64,000 nucleotides of DNA from Annona cherimola (GCA_030490835.1 CM059971.1:27211817-27275816), one strand, 5' to 3'; numbered from the stretch's first letter, positions 1 to 11,743 are shown. Translations and numbers: made by a program. The notes: a model not told the origin generated them from the letters alone.

Positions 1-1394
1 TCATTTAATGATTTATTCTCATTTTTAAGTTTTTCTAACTCATTTTCTAAGGTATTCTTTTTGTCTTTTAACTTGTCTAATTTTTTAGCAAGTTTACAAT
101 TTACAATTATTACTACATCACATTGTCTTTTCTTAATTGTAAACTTGTTTCCTAATTTCTTTATTTCTTCATATAGTGAATCATAAGCTTGTTGAAGTTC
201 CTCTAATTTAGCACATTTAAGACATTCATTTGTAGAGAAATTTGAAAAGGATTTTTGTTTGGAGGTTACCTTTTGACTACTCGTGCAGTCCGTTGAAGTG
301 GCTTGATCCTCCAAAGTTTTCATGGCTGCAAAGCATATGTCGGTGTTTGCTATGCAACAGATTCTTGCACAATCTGCTTCGCATTCTTCACTTGAGGAGC
401 TACTTGTTGTATATTCTTCTTCATTTACGTACATGCCTCTTCCTTTGTTTCTTTGAAATCTTTTGTTGTCACCTCGTTCTTTTCTTCGTTCCTTTGTCTT
501 GTTTTCTTCGGGTGTTGGACATTGGGCTTGCATGTGTCCCGAACCGCCGCATCGGTAACATTTTGTTGTTTCTTTCTTTTTCTCTTTGGAGCTTCTTTCT
601 TTAAAATTTCTGAAATTTCTGCCTTTCCTCATAAATTTTCTGAATCGTTTTGTGAGTAGGGCAATCTCATCGTCATTTTGTGAAGATGAGGTATCGTCTG
701 AGTCTTGTGCGGCTCTTAAGACAATTGCTTTTTTGCCTTTATCATGATCTTTGTTTCTTTTCTTAATTAGCTCATGTGACATCAAGGAGCTAATTAGGTC
801 TTCTAGCTTCAATGTTTTGAGGTCCTTCGCTTCTTCTATCGCAGTAATCTTTGGAGTCCAAGATTCCGGTAGAGCCCTTAGAATCTTCATAACCTGTTCA
901 AATTCAGATATAGCCTTTCCAAGACCTTTCAAAGCATTAGTAATTTTTGAGAATCTAGCAAATATTTCAAAAATATTTTCTGTTTCTATCATGCTAAAAT
1001 TTTCCAATTCTCCAATCAAAATGTTTCTTCTCGTCCCTTGGACTTGAGAAGTTCCTTCATAGATGGAAGTTAATGTATCCCATATCTCTTTGACAGTTAA
1101 ACAAGAGGATACTCTATCATATTCGGATGCCGTGAGAGCACAAAACAGTGAATTCATAGCTTTGGCATTGCTCTTCACGATTCTTACTTTCTCATCGGTC
1201 CATTTAGAAGCTTTTTCATCAATGGGCAAGGTCACACCATCTTGAATCGCAATCCAAGAGTCCATATCGGTAGCCATGATGAGTTCTTTCATTCGTAGCT
1301 TCCAATATCCAAAATTGTTCCCATCAAACAATAGTGGCCTAGTAAATGATTGGCCTTCGGCAAATGCGGGAACGGAAGTAGATTGGATGTCATG
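1..1394 (-). CDS. gag: Ty1/copia gag polyprotein, 5' part, runs off the left edge
   Basis: Read on the minus strand, one frame stays open from a TGA at 1395-1397 to the window edge, about 464 codons, so this is a partial gene. It encodes the capsid polyprotein of a Ty1/copia retrotransposon, which packages element RNA into cytoplasmic virus-like particles. The N-terminus has the family signature RPLLFDGNNFGYWKLRM (UBN2/DUF4219-type gag). A CCHC zinc knuckle, CYRCGGSGHMQAQC, lies at 519-560 (about residues 279-292) after a basic linker. The last ~60 codons are Lys/Glu/Leu-rich and look like a coiled coil. No in-frame ATG precedes the conserved N-terminus: the first is at 1290-1292, inside the domain, and an ATG at 1391-1393 is out of frame by one. 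The true start may therefore be lost by a small indel or substitution. The frame has no internal stop, unusual in this window. The primer site and LTR lie just upstream. Confidence 0.88.
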
Positions 1395-1427
1395 TCAATA
1401 AGATCTCTTTGGTAAGCTCAAAGACCT

Positions 1428-1439
1428 GCTCTGATACCA
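1428..1439 (-). other. Primer binding site (initiator Met tRNA) of the copia element
   Basis: On the minus strand this reads TGGTATCAGAGC, the complement of the 3' end of initiator tRNA-Met and the usual minus-strand primer site in plant Ty1/copia elements. It lies three bases inside the LTR boundary at about 1443 and upstream of the gag frame, which fixes the element's orientation. Confidence 0.9.
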
Positions 1440-2091
1440 CTTATTGGTCCCGACTTAATGGCAAAACCCAAGAGGGGAGGGGTGAATTGGGTTCTTATAA
1501 AATTCTTTGGTGAATTAAAAACTTAACCCCTTGAAAGCTTAATCCCCTTGATTGAAACAAATAGAGAGCAATGAGATAATGAAAGCAATAAAGTAAAACA
1601 GTAAGCAAGATTTATAGTGGTTCAGGCAACCTTTCCCTACTCTACTCTTCCAAGCTCACACACCGTTGTGACTTGGGTTCCACTATGTATTCCGCGAATA
1701 CACTTAGAGTCTCCGCTCTCTTCTAGATTCTAGCTCTAGGGGGCTTATACAGTTGACACAAGTAGATGATGAGTTCAACTCCAATCACAACTCTACTTGC
1801 AACATCTTGGTTTGTTACACTAAACTCAAACCAAGCACCAAAAACAAAGAATAATATGAAAATAAGAAAGATCTACACTTTACTGAGTTGTGTAGGCAAG
1901 TTTCAGCTTGAGGAAGAATCTGTAGAAGCAACCGGTTGTGTATCGTTGAAGCTACTTGCAACTTGAAGCTCATTCTCCTTTGAAAGTGTATAGATCACTC
2001 AAGTTTAGAGAAAAGCAAATAGGAGCTCTTGTTTGCACTTCTTTCCTCTCTTTAGACTCTGTATTGTGTGTTTCCGCGTTTGCTTGAGAGT

Positions 2092-2101
2092 CTATATATA
2101 G
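2092..2101 (-). promoter_or_regulatory. Putative TATA box of the copia LTR
   Basis: On the minus strand CTATATATAG lies inside the LTR about 650 bp from its inner edge, the expected place for the U3/R junction. The AGTCGACT-centred repeat clusters lie upstream of it in U3. Confidence 0.5.
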
Positions 2102-2186
2102 AGGAGGGAAGATTTGAACGTTATAGAAGTGGTTGGCACGCAATAAATGTTCCAATGTTCAAAAATTCGAACGTTACTTCCCCAAG

Positions 2187-2358
2187 TCGCAGGTGGAGTC
2201 GACTTCATCTGCGATTTGGCTTCCAAGTCGCAAGTGGAGTCGACTTCATGTTCGACTCAGCTCTGCAGTTCCTAAGTCTGAGTTCTGGGTCGACTTGGTT
2301 TCAGACTTGACCTCAAGTCGATATTGGAGTCGACTTGGGTTGCGACTTGACCAGTTCT
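2187..2358. repeat. Palindromic-unit cluster A in the copia LTR (4 units)
   Basis: Four consecutive ~38-40-bp units follow the pattern AAGTCGca, 5-8 bases, GAGTCGACTT, 6-9 bases, gCGACTT. Each unit has complementary outer arms (AAGTCGC and GCGACTT) and a central self-complementary AGTCGACT, so each could fold into a hairpin. Units begin near 2188, 2225, 2271 and 2312; the third is the most degenerate. Confidence 0.85.
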
Positions 2359-2704
2359 TGTGCTAAAAACAGTTTGATCCTTGTTTGATTTTTCTCTAGC
2401 TTGCTTAGCTTCTTTCTTTCAATTATTTTCATTCTGGATTGGCTTCATATTTTATAGACCTTGTGAATCTTGGAGAGCTTGAAAACTTGTATGGTTGATT
2501 TGCCTTTGATTCATGCTCCTTGCTTGCTTTTGATATTGGTCTTCATATCTTAAATTTTCTCCATCTTGAAATATGCTTGAAGCTTTGCCTTGGACTTGAG
2601 AAACTCAAGTTGATCTTGGAATGAGCTTGCACCTTTGATTTGGTCTTGAGAGAACTCAAGTTGATCTTGGAATGAGCTTGAACCTGTGTCTTGAACTTTG
2701 AAAA

Positions 2705-3030
2705 ACTTAAGTCGATCTTGGAGTCGACTTCGTCTGCGACTTCACCCAAGTCGCAAACCGGAGTCGACTTCTACTGTGACTTCGGAATTTTCTGCCCCAG
2801 AATCAACTCTGGAAGGAATTGTGCATTTCGAGTCGATGCTGTAGTCGACTTCGTTTGCGACTTGGCTTTCCAAGTCGCAAGTGGAGTCGACTTGGCCTGC
2901 AACTTCAGCTGCTCTTCTTCCAATTTCAAATCTGGCCATGAGGTTTCATTTGAAGTCGAAGGTGGAGTCGACTTTGGGATGGACTTCACCCTAAGTCAAA
3001 GTCCAAGCCGACTTGGAAATCGACTTGGCT
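2705..3030. repeat. Palindromic-unit cluster B in the copia LTR (6 units)
   Basis: Six more units of the same AAGTCG / AGTCGACTT / GCGACTT design lie at about 2709, 2748, 2830, 2870, 2953 and 2994. They come as pairs separated by ~40-bp spacers. About 340 bp without such units, rich in CTTGATCTTGGA-like direct repeats, separates them from cluster A. Confidence 0.85.
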
Positions 3031-3146
3031 GTTTTCATTCCTTAAAACATTCAACATAATCATTAGTAATCACTTTATACTTAAATTTGACTTTTTTAAT
3101 CATCAAAACTCATGCTTTGGTCAATTTGAGTTTTGTTTTAAACTCA

Positions 3147-4342
3147 TCGCCTATGGTTGAAAGACAACTGTTTAGTATTTTTCCCAAAATCCAAAAACTC
3201 CACTCAAAATAGCTAGCCAACCAACTTTGCTTCACCTATTCCCAGAAAATGTCTTTATTTCAGTGAACCAACCAATATGCCCACAACCTAAAAATGCAGG
3301 AATAAATCCAAAAATTCCTTACACCTCTAATCTTAGCATCCATCTAAAGCAGTCGTTGTCATCATCATCTACACAACCATATCTAATCATAGAATGTGAA
3401 ATATTAGTCTTATCGGCAAACCAGACAAACAACTTAGAAAAGACAGTGTCAACCAAAGTGCACAACTTTCAAAAAATTTCAATAAAAGGGAAGCCAAGTA
3501 AAAAAGACAATCTATAAGCCACAAATGAATTTATTCCTCACACAAATAATCAAGTAGAGGCATCTAAAAAATCTCAATAAATCATCATCAATACAAGCGA
3601 TGTCAACAAAGTCAAATAACCAGTCAGGTTAGCCCCAGAAGTAACAGAATGCGTAGGGCACACAACCATCACAGTCAACCTGCCATAACAAATGCATTTC
3701 CGTCACACCCATAAGGGACACTTCAAAATGGCTACAAGATAGTCTTTCTACCAAGCTTGGAAAGAAAAATGGCAATAACAAATGCAGATAATATGTCACT
3801 GAGGGCAACATTTATTCCAAAAATCTTAAAGACAACACTTTATTTTGATGGGACAGCCACAATGGATATCATTCAAAAGAAACAGACTATCCAAGCTATC
3901 TATCAAAGTGATATTAAATTCAAGCAACAAAAACAATTTACAAATAAAGACTAAAGGGCAAAAGGTAAAGGAAAAATACATTTATATCATCTCAAGGCAC
4001 ATGGGCAAGCAATTTTGAAGGAAAAGAAAAGAAATTATATCAAGTTACATCTTGCATCAAATAAGGTTTGGGATCCTGAAGGCCAAGTTGATGAAGAAAG
4101 GTATTTATGTATATATAATCTTTTAAAAAAAGCAAAAAAGAGAGCGAGAGAGAGAAAAGGAAAAGAAAGAAAAAAAAGAGGAAAAAAGAAAAAAGAAGAA
4201 AGGAGAAGAAAAAGTTCTACTCATAAGAAAGACAGTGAAGCTGACAGTCAAGCAAAGCTCAACTTGGTGGACACCTTAGAAATTGGGGGTGTCAAATTCT
4301 TTGTCTTTCACCAACAAGTCGCCTCCGGCAAAGAGAGGCAAC
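3147..4342. other. Unassigned sequence between two retroelement remnants
   Basis: No convincing gene is seen. The short open frames here have no recognisable domain. From about 4130 to 4215 the plus strand is almost pure purine. An AATTGGGGG tract at 4280-4289 resembles a gypsy polypurine tract and may belong to the LTR-like block that follows. Confidence 0.4.
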
Positions 4343-5706
4343 TGTTGACATCCCAATTTTGAGCTGTTTTTAACCATATTAATTAAAAATAGGTTCATTT
4401 ATGAAATGACGCTATTTGAGATTATATATTTTTCAATTAAACGATGCACCAACTGGTCACATTGGCACTTAGAAGAATTAAGGTAGCGTAATCCGGCGAC
4501 CTCCCAATATCTTGTCCTCTCACATGGCTACCAATCCTAGGGACAATCAATGCCAAAGCTATGGCTAATTCATCTTCCACAAATCGCACTTTTGAACCGA
4601 ACCGAACTGAACCTCCATGGCTGCCCACCTGCGATCTCCATCGGCGATCACCGGATGACCAATCAAAGCCGCTCATCGGGCTGACAGCATGGGCACCTCT
4701 ACCTATCTTCTCTAGCGAAACCCCACTTCTCCATTTCTAACAGATCCACGCTCCACAAGATTCAATCCAAAACCCATCTCCTTTGCTATCGTCATGCTGC
4801 CTCCACCCAGCCTTGATTTCGGTAGCAACCTCCATGGCAGCACCTGCTCCAGCTCATCTCCAACTGTGTCCATCATCTATCCTCCAGATCTAGTGACACC
4901 CATTTCTATTTTCAACATCCATGACACCACCAAAAACCCAACGTCGGCATTCATAATGACATCCATCGCTAAAAATCCAACACCAGCATCCATGATAGAA
5001 CTTCGTCGCCATCCAGCGAGCAACTCTCTTCCCATCCATCACAACAGCAACTGCAACACGTCTCACCAATGATCTCCACTATCCAACCCCGTTGCTTGAC
5101 CGCCAAGCAAGATTACTTCGGGATGAAGTAACGAGCAGCACTAGTCAGCTTGCCCAACACCAACATGTGCTTCATCTCCACACTAACAGCCAATCAGATG
5201 GCACCATGTCAGCAACCAAGGCTCAAGATATCTATAAATACCGGCACCTCCAGCGTTTCCAGACACAAGAAGCTCCCAGAGCATGGAGGGATAGTTGTCG
5301 TCCATTGCAACATTGGCACACCACTTCTTTCTCCAAAGCTATCCTCTTCCATTTTCCAGTGCCCCTTTTATCTCCACCTTTCTGGCAATAAAAAAACCTC
5401 TAGCCCTCCACTCTAAAAAGCGTCTTGTCTCATAAATAGGCCTGGTCAGTTATATGTCCCAGCATCCTTCTCGAAAGGCCCTCTTTATTCTTATTATACC
5501 ATAGCATACGAGTTGCCTGTAATCTAGTCTCTGTTTATGTAAACCGGTGTATCATCAATACAATATTTAGGTTCTAATTTTCTTAAAAAGATTAGTGGCA
5601 ACTCATCTTTTATATTTTTGTAATTATTTTCATTTTAATACTTTAATATCTATTTATTGCAATAATATCTATCTTAGCACCTACTAGCTATGAAATGGGT
5701 GCTACA
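4343..5706 (+). mobile_element. Probable Ty3/gypsy-type LTR (solo or 3' LTR), decayed
   Basis: The block opens with TGTTGACATCCC and closes with GGGTGCTACA, LTR-like TG/CA ends. Internally it has a GC-richer U3, a TATA box (TATAAATA, 5233-5240), an AT-rich R/U5 with ATTAGTGGCAACTC at ~5590 (resembling a motif recalled from plant Tat-type gypsy LTRs), and no open frame of note. Flanking pentamers (GCAAC and GAGTG) do not match, and no primer site follows, so it may be a 3' LTR or a rearranged solo LTR. The 5' boundary is uncertain: a TGTCAAATTC after a GGGGG tract at 4289 is an alternative start. Confidence 0.5.
5233..5240 (+). promoter_or_regulatory. TATA box of the gypsy-like LTR
   Basis: TATAAATA lies in a GC-richer stretch (GATATCTATAAATACCGGC), with a CAAT-like CCAATCAG about 45 bp upstream. 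This fits an LTR U3 promoter. Confidence 0.5.
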
Positions 5707-6719
5707 GAGTGCTAATGTAGTTTCTTTATTAGCTGTCAGAGATCTTTAATGTTAGCATATGGTAAAAAGCAGTTTTTAGTAGTGTTCTTTCTTTTTGTCC
5801 ATTTTAGTAGTGTTCTTTCTTTTAGTCCAATGTTGGTTTTACAAGTTCGTTAGGCTGATCAGTGTTGTTGTTTATAGGTGGTGTCTGTTTCTTCTAAGTC
5901 GACCAGCACGCGCATATTAGAGTACATGTAGATTGTCCTCATCACCAATTGACAGTTCTTATAAGATCCAACCTCAGCTGCTTGAGTAACCCTCTGAGCT
6001 AGATGAAAACTCCCTACCTTAGTTCGGCCGGTTAAGGCCATACCTTGCATATCAATATACACTACCTTCATTCACATTCTTCTAAATTTGAATGATACAG
6101 AATATAGCAAAGATAATTTACGTGGAATTTGCCATCAAACAATGCATTGATGTCCCTTCAGGGGAAAAAAAGGTGCATCGATGTCGAGCATATTAGTAGG
6201 TTTTAGTTCTGTAATTAGCAAATGACAACAGCGCTGAAAACGGAATTAGATGAGAGATTGAAAAGAAAAAAAATGGGATGATGACCTGAATCACGATTAT
6301 AGAGAGAGACAGAAAGCGGGAAATCTATAATTGAATTTCAACACTGCAACCTAAGCTTAAATTCAGCACTTTGTAGAAAAATTAGGTAGAATATGACATC
6401 AATATTAAGTTCATACTTAAATGATAGTTTGTTCCAGCCAAAAAAAATGATAGTTTGTTCAGAACTTTGGTGCAACATATACTTAATTCTCAGCGTTAGT
6501 ATCGCGATGCACATGGAACTATCACAGAGCTCAAAGAAGTGGGAAACAACTACCTAATCATAAAAATGAACAGTCCAAAAGCTCATAGTGCATACTTCTT
6601 TAAAACAATATAGTCATGTAACATGTACATGCCCCATAATCCAATACTTCACTAGAATTTTACAATGACCTTATCAAGGGAAAAAGTATATTATGAGTGT
6701 TAATTTTCTGTAGTATATT
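5707..6719. other. AT-rich filler with one possible exon-like fragment
   Basis: A 70-codon minus-strand frame at 5859-6071 (MKVVYIDMQGMALTG...) has better than background composition but matches no family I recognise and lacks clear splice sites. I treat it as unproven. The rest is AT-rich sequence without structure. Confidence 0.3.
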
Positions 6720-7080
6720 ACTATAGAAAGTTAGATTTTATTGGATTTAGTCAGATTTTATCGGATTTTATTATATTGTATTAAATTTTGTTGAATATAT
6801 TCAGATAGTTTTAGACTTTACTAGACATTATTAGACTCTGCTAGACCTGGGTTGGTCCATTAAATCATATTAATTAAGCTTTAAACATAAATCAAATGCA
6901 TAAATGACTTTATAAGAATAAAAACGGCTATTATGGGTATTAAATCATAGTTAACATATCTATAGTGAAAATAAAATTATCATAGGTTTTGTTAGATTCT
7001 ATTAGATACTTTTAAATTGCGTGAGATATTATTAGATGTAGTTAGAACATTAGACATTGTTGGACTTGGTTATACTTTAG
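6720..7080. repeat. Degenerate TTAGAT minisatellite, inverse copy of the 57-60 kb array
   Basis: The plus strand carries repeated GTTAGATTTTATTGGAT-type units, the reverse complement of the ATCTAACAACATCTAAC array near 59-60 kb. The spacer at 6860-6960 also shares the CTTATAAAGTCATTTAT core of that array's long spacer when read in reverse. It is more diverged and much shorter. Confidence 0.6.
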
Positions 7081-8249
7081 AAATTTTAAAAAACTAAAAA
7101 AATTTTGAAATTAAAAAAAAATAAATTTAAAAATTGTTATACTTGAGAGTACCTTATTTATTTGTACTTTAAATACCATAATATATATTTGACATGTAAA
7201 ATATTTTCTTAACTTTACCCGTTATAATGAAAATTTATTTTAAGATAATATTTTTAATAAAATATTTAAAAATATTAAAGTTGATCCATCATTAAAATGG
7301 AATAGATTGATATTTTGCATATATCTTACATAAACTTCATCAACTACATGGCTAGATCCTTAGCAACAGCATAATCCACTCCTGTATGAGCAACAGTATT
7401 ACCCTTTCTTAGCACATTGGAGAATTTACATTTGCAAAATTTCTTGCTGATGTTCTTGATCTCTGAAATCAGGAGACCAACCTATGATCTAACTACACAA
7501 TCCTTGACCATGAAATTGAATACCACATCTATAAAGGGAAGATCTTGGGCCCATTTTGTTGCTACATCAACCATGAAATTGGGCCCCCTCCGTGATATCC
7601 CTCTGAGTCATGAAAGTCGTTGTACTTTTCATGCTTTGAGCTACTATCTTTATCTCTCATATTGTCCTTCGCGAGTTTTCTCATTCTCCTCTTTCGCTTT
7701 TATCTTACTTTGCATTATGTTATTATGGGCTCCATTATGTTATTTTGTATAACCCACTTCATCTTTAAAAAAACCAAAATTAAATATGTAGACATACTGT
7801 AAAATGGCAAATTTTAGTATATTGATTAAATACACTTAGGGTAGGAAAACATGTTTATGAAAAATTAAAAATCATTAACTAAAAATAGAAAATGAATTTA
7901 TTTTAAGCATAAAGACGATTGTATATAATTGGGCTCCATTTTTAAATTGGATAATAATTTAGTAGGGTTTTTCGGTTTTTGCATCTCTACCTACATGATT
8001 TGTGCGAAACTATAAGTCTATTGCAACTTTTGATAAAAATGCAACCACACCTTATGCAGTTGCAAAAAAATGAGAGTGTATCACTAAAAATGTGGTTGCT
8101 TGTTAAAATTTTACCATTTAAAGACTGAATGAGAATTATTGTATATGTATTCCTGTAACTTATTTATTGTAGTGGATTCGTATCTCTCCCTTAGCTTTTG
8201 CCTTCTAGGTTTTAAGAATTTTCTATATAAATCTTGATATTTTATATGT
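7081..8249. other. AT-rich filler with a fragment of a foldback-element interior
   Basis: No supported gene. The stretch at about 7798-7880 (TGTAAAATGGCAAATTTTAG...) resembles ~14993-15070 and the arms of the foldback element at 45260-45603, so it is probably a degraded MITE piece. Confidence 0.35.
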
Positions 8250-8251
8250 TT

Positions 8252-8660
8252 TATTTTGTTATTGTTTATTCGATGCTCATGTATTGATTATACTTCTGTT
8301 GTAATGAGTGGCAACCCAATTACATTTCATAATAAATTGATATATTTAAAGACTTTCATTTTTGAAAAAATAGATAATATTTTTCTCTTATTTTGTTATT
8401 GTTTATTCGATCCTCATGTATTGATTACACTTGTGTTGTAATGAGTGGCAACCCAATTACATTTCATAATAAATTGATATATTTAAAGACTTTCATTTTT
8501 GAAAAAATAGATAATATTTTTCTCTTATTTTGTTATTGTTTATTCGATCCTCATGTATTGATTACACTTGTGTTGTAATGAGTGGCAACCCAATTACATT
8601 TCATAATAAATTGATATATTTAAAGACTTTCATTTTTGAAAAAATAGATAATATTTCTCT
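8252..8660 (+). repeat. Tandem triplicate, 137-bp unit
   Basis: Three head-to-tail copies of a 137-bp AT-rich unit start near 8252, 8389 and 8526. Copies 2 and 3 look identical. Copy 1 differs at a few sites (for example GATGCTC against GATCCTC), so the last duplication is recent. Short frames inside it repeat the same peptide and are by-products. Confidence 0.95.
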
Positions 8661-10331
8661 TTTTTTACATTCAAAATATCATCTAATCTTAATTGTTCTA
8701 ATGGATTACCATCTAGTAAACGATAGAAATAGGTTTTCTAATTTTCTTTAATTTCATTATGTTTTATCAAAACTCTTTTATTGTGGCTTTTTTTTTATTG
8801 AAGCACTCTCTCGTCTTTGTTTTTAATGCATCTAATATGTGCTAAGTCTTTAACTTTTTATTTTCTCTTAGCTATAAAAAATATATACTTTTCTCCTTCT
8901 CAGGTTCCTAGTATGTCATATAACTTATCATAAGCTTTGTCTTTAGCTTCCTTGCATTTCACCCCATTTTTCTTTGATCACGCAGGTTTTCAAATTTTCA
9001 ACAATATTTGTTTTAATAGCCTGTGGACGCAAGAGAGTCAACCACCAACTTTTGAGGAAAAGCCAGAAAATACAAATGGTTTTATAGTTTGTCCATAACA
9101 ATGATTTTAAATAAGTTGCTTAGGGCCTATTGGGCCACACATTTTTGAAAGTGTTTAGCTTTATCTAAAAGTGCTGCAAATGCTAAAAAATAGCCTACTT
9201 TTAGTAGAAGTTGGTACCATTGCGGTAAGCTAGTAATTGATGCTTCCATCAAAAGTACACATAATTCAAATGAAGACTAAAAATGAAAGAATGGCAAGAA
9301 ACAAATTACAAGGATTCTAATACTCCTGGAATATGCAGATCTACCCATTCACAAATTGGTTTCTTGAATCCTCTAACGGATGACTTTCTCCTCTATTGAT
9401 ACTGATTATTCAAATAGGAATTGCAAGTAAATGGAAAACAACTCTAAGATAAAGATATAGACTATGCAAATTATTCAAATGGAAAACAACAAAACAAGAC
9501 ATGGAATTGCAGAAATCCAAATATAACATGCACAATGTAGATTATATAATAAAATCAAATGAAATTTTCAAAGGGGAAAATTGGTTAGCAAACAGAGCAT
9601 GAATACAAAATATTTTTGTGTTGAGTCAGCAAGTTCAATTAAAAATCATTTTGTCGGACTACTAAGCAGATGACATGTTCCATTATTGATACAGATCATT
9701 CAATATAAGTGACAAAGTAGATGTAAGTTATGATAAATGAAAAAAATCAAACTGTAAACAAAAAATAGATGCAAATCATGGAACTAATTTTGCTAAAGAC
9801 AGAGAATTTTGTCTCTATAAATGTTAGACTTCTTAGTGGTGATATTGGGAAGTAGTTTTTTCACTTTTTTAAAAATCTTTTATGATTGTCATGTCTTGAC
9901 TTTTTTAAGAGTTGCTTTGTAAATTCGGATAAACTTGACATGGATCATTCTTAAATCTACAATGGAATGGTTTTTATTGTGTACGTGAAAATGAAAAGAA
10001 AAGAAAAGATAAAAGATCATAGTTGGAGAAAGTCCATAATTTTTCTGGATGACATGTATTATGCTTTGTATTCTTAGCTAAAATCATCATCAAATTTTGA
10101 ATTGGTGGAAAAGTTAATAACTTAACGAGCTCATGATATTATTTGGATGCCTACAATATTAATCAGAATTCACTTTTAATTTTTTTTATGAAGACTTGAG
10201 ATACTTTTCTTAATAAACTAGTGATATATATATATACACACACACTTAATAACTAGTAGGTGAATAAATATGACTTTGCTGGCGAACAGATTTTGTAGAG
10301 AATTACAGAAAATATGAGGAAAATTTTCTTT
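8661..10331. other. AT-rich filler, no gene seen
   Basis: No open frame, RNA gene or clear repeat was found. An AT then CA dinucleotide run lies at about 10211-10226. Confidence 0.4.
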
Positions 10332-11120
10332 GATCATGTTGACAGGTGCCCTTTTTGTATCTATTCAAGGTAATATTGTATAAATTAGGATTTTATTTTT
10401 TATGAGCGGTTTAGATTAAGGGGTTCTTATTTTTTAATTATTTATTTGCGCACAAGTTACTTGCTGTACATATTAACCTAGTATGCAAGTTCACTTACAG
10501 AGCAAACTTGCGAATTATGTATACTTTCATTTTCTCATTACTTAGGTTATCTTTCTATAAATAGAGTTATATAGGGTTTATCTAATACAACTTATTTAAT
10601 AACTAATTGGAGATTTTACTTTCTCTAAAATTCTCTTCTACAACTTTCTTCTAATTCTTCCATCTCTAATTGTTCTAATCCCTCTCTCTTTCTTCCCTCC
10701 TCATCCCTTGAGAGGTCCCTTTTTCTTTCTTTTTCCTATGGAGATCATGTTAACATGCGCCAGCTTGATACCTATTCAAGGTACAGTTGTAGAAATTAAA
10801 GTTTGTTTTTTATGAATGGTTCAGATCACAGAGTTTTTTATAATCATTTCTTAGTGTGTGAATTACTTGTTGTATTAGTTATCCTAGTACACAAGTTTAC
10901 TTAATGCAAGTTTACGAATTATGTAGAATTACTTTTCTTTAAATAAGGTTACATAAGATTTATGTAGGACAACTTACATTGATAATTGGTTGGAGATTTT
11001 GTTTTCCCTAAAATTTTCTTCTAATTCTCTCATCCCTAACTTTTTCTAATTCTTTTTTCTTTTTCCCTTCTCACCTCTTGAGAGGGTCTTCTTTTTTCTT
11101 TTTTTCTACTTTCCTGTTCA
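10332..11120 (+). repeat. Imperfect tandem duplication, ~411-bp unit
   Basis: Two diverged copies, 10332-10742 and 10743-11120, share ordered landmarks: GATCATGTT, CTATTCAAGGTA, TTTTTTATGA, TTGGAGATTTT, and a pyrimidine-rich tail with CTTGAGAGG. Many substitutions and small indels separate them, so the duplication is old. Confidence 0.85.
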
Positions 11121-11483
11121 TCCTACATCTATGAACTTCCATAGTTTCAAGAAATTTTATTCCTTCAATGTTTGTACAAGAGGTTTGTGTTGTTAATGCA
11201 TTTACTGCTTTTCTTTATGAACTATTTTCCTTTTAGTTTCAGATAGAGACATAGAAGTAAGGTCTTATTTACTAATGAAATCAAGGATATTTCGAATTGT
11301 TTGTAAGCTCTGTAGCCCATGATAATTCTACAACATAGTAGTATCTAGCTTTAGCAGAGCCGAGAATGATTCTCAGCTCCCAATCCCCAATTTCATTGTC
11401 TTCCAATTGAATGGGCTTTCTTTTACCTCTATTCTTTAATTTACTTGGATTTATTTCAATGCAAGCATTCGGTTGGAAATCCC

Positions 11484-11743
11484 AATTTTATTATTTTTTA
11501 AAAGTTCTTTTTTTTTATAAAACTCTTAATCTATGTATATTTAAACTACAACCTAAGTTTTATAATTTTAAAGATGTTTATATATTTTTTATTTTTGAAA
11601 ATAGGAGTAGTTTAGTCATTTAAAAAATTACCAAATTCTTCCATTTTTAAAAAATCAGAAAATATATATATACACATTTTCAAAAATGGTAAATTTGGGT
11701 TACAAATTACATATGCCTAGATCAAGAGTTTTATAAAAGAAAC

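Larger units (their letters stand above)
1443..3146 (-). mobile_element. 5' LTR of the minus-strand Ty1/copia element
   Basis: The inner edge is set by the adjacent primer site. The outer edge (~3146) is estimated by alignment to the solo LTR at 57387-59082, which shares the same landmarks: TTGGTCCCGA near the inner edge, AGGGGAGGGGTGAATTGGG just inside it, ten or more AGTCGACT-centred units, and TTAATCATCAAAA near the outer edge. Length is about 1.7 kb against 1,696 bp for the solo copy. The TG/CA ends are mutated, and no target duplication can be tested because the other end of the element is outside the window. A TATA-like CTATATATAG at 2092-2101 (minus strand) would be the promoter. Confidence 0.8.

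Noticed and set aside
242..1245. Several plus-strand open frames of 60-120 codons
   Set aside because: They are antisense shadows of the minus-strand copia gag frame, which has the conserved capsid and zinc-knuckle motifs.
2068..3059. Overlapping open frames on both strands in the copia LTR, and similar ones at 57988-58924
   Set aside because: They come from the GTCGACTT-rich palindromic units, which read open in several frames. The peptides are repetitive and lie in LTR DNA.
4015..4362. 115-codon Lys/Arg/Glu-rich frame
   Set aside because: Encoded by a purine-rich tract; the low-complexity peptide and lack of promoter or homology signs make it unlikely to be a gene.
8256..8751. Three near-identical ~61-codon frames
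   Set aside because: Products of the 137-bp tandem repeat with no start context or domain.
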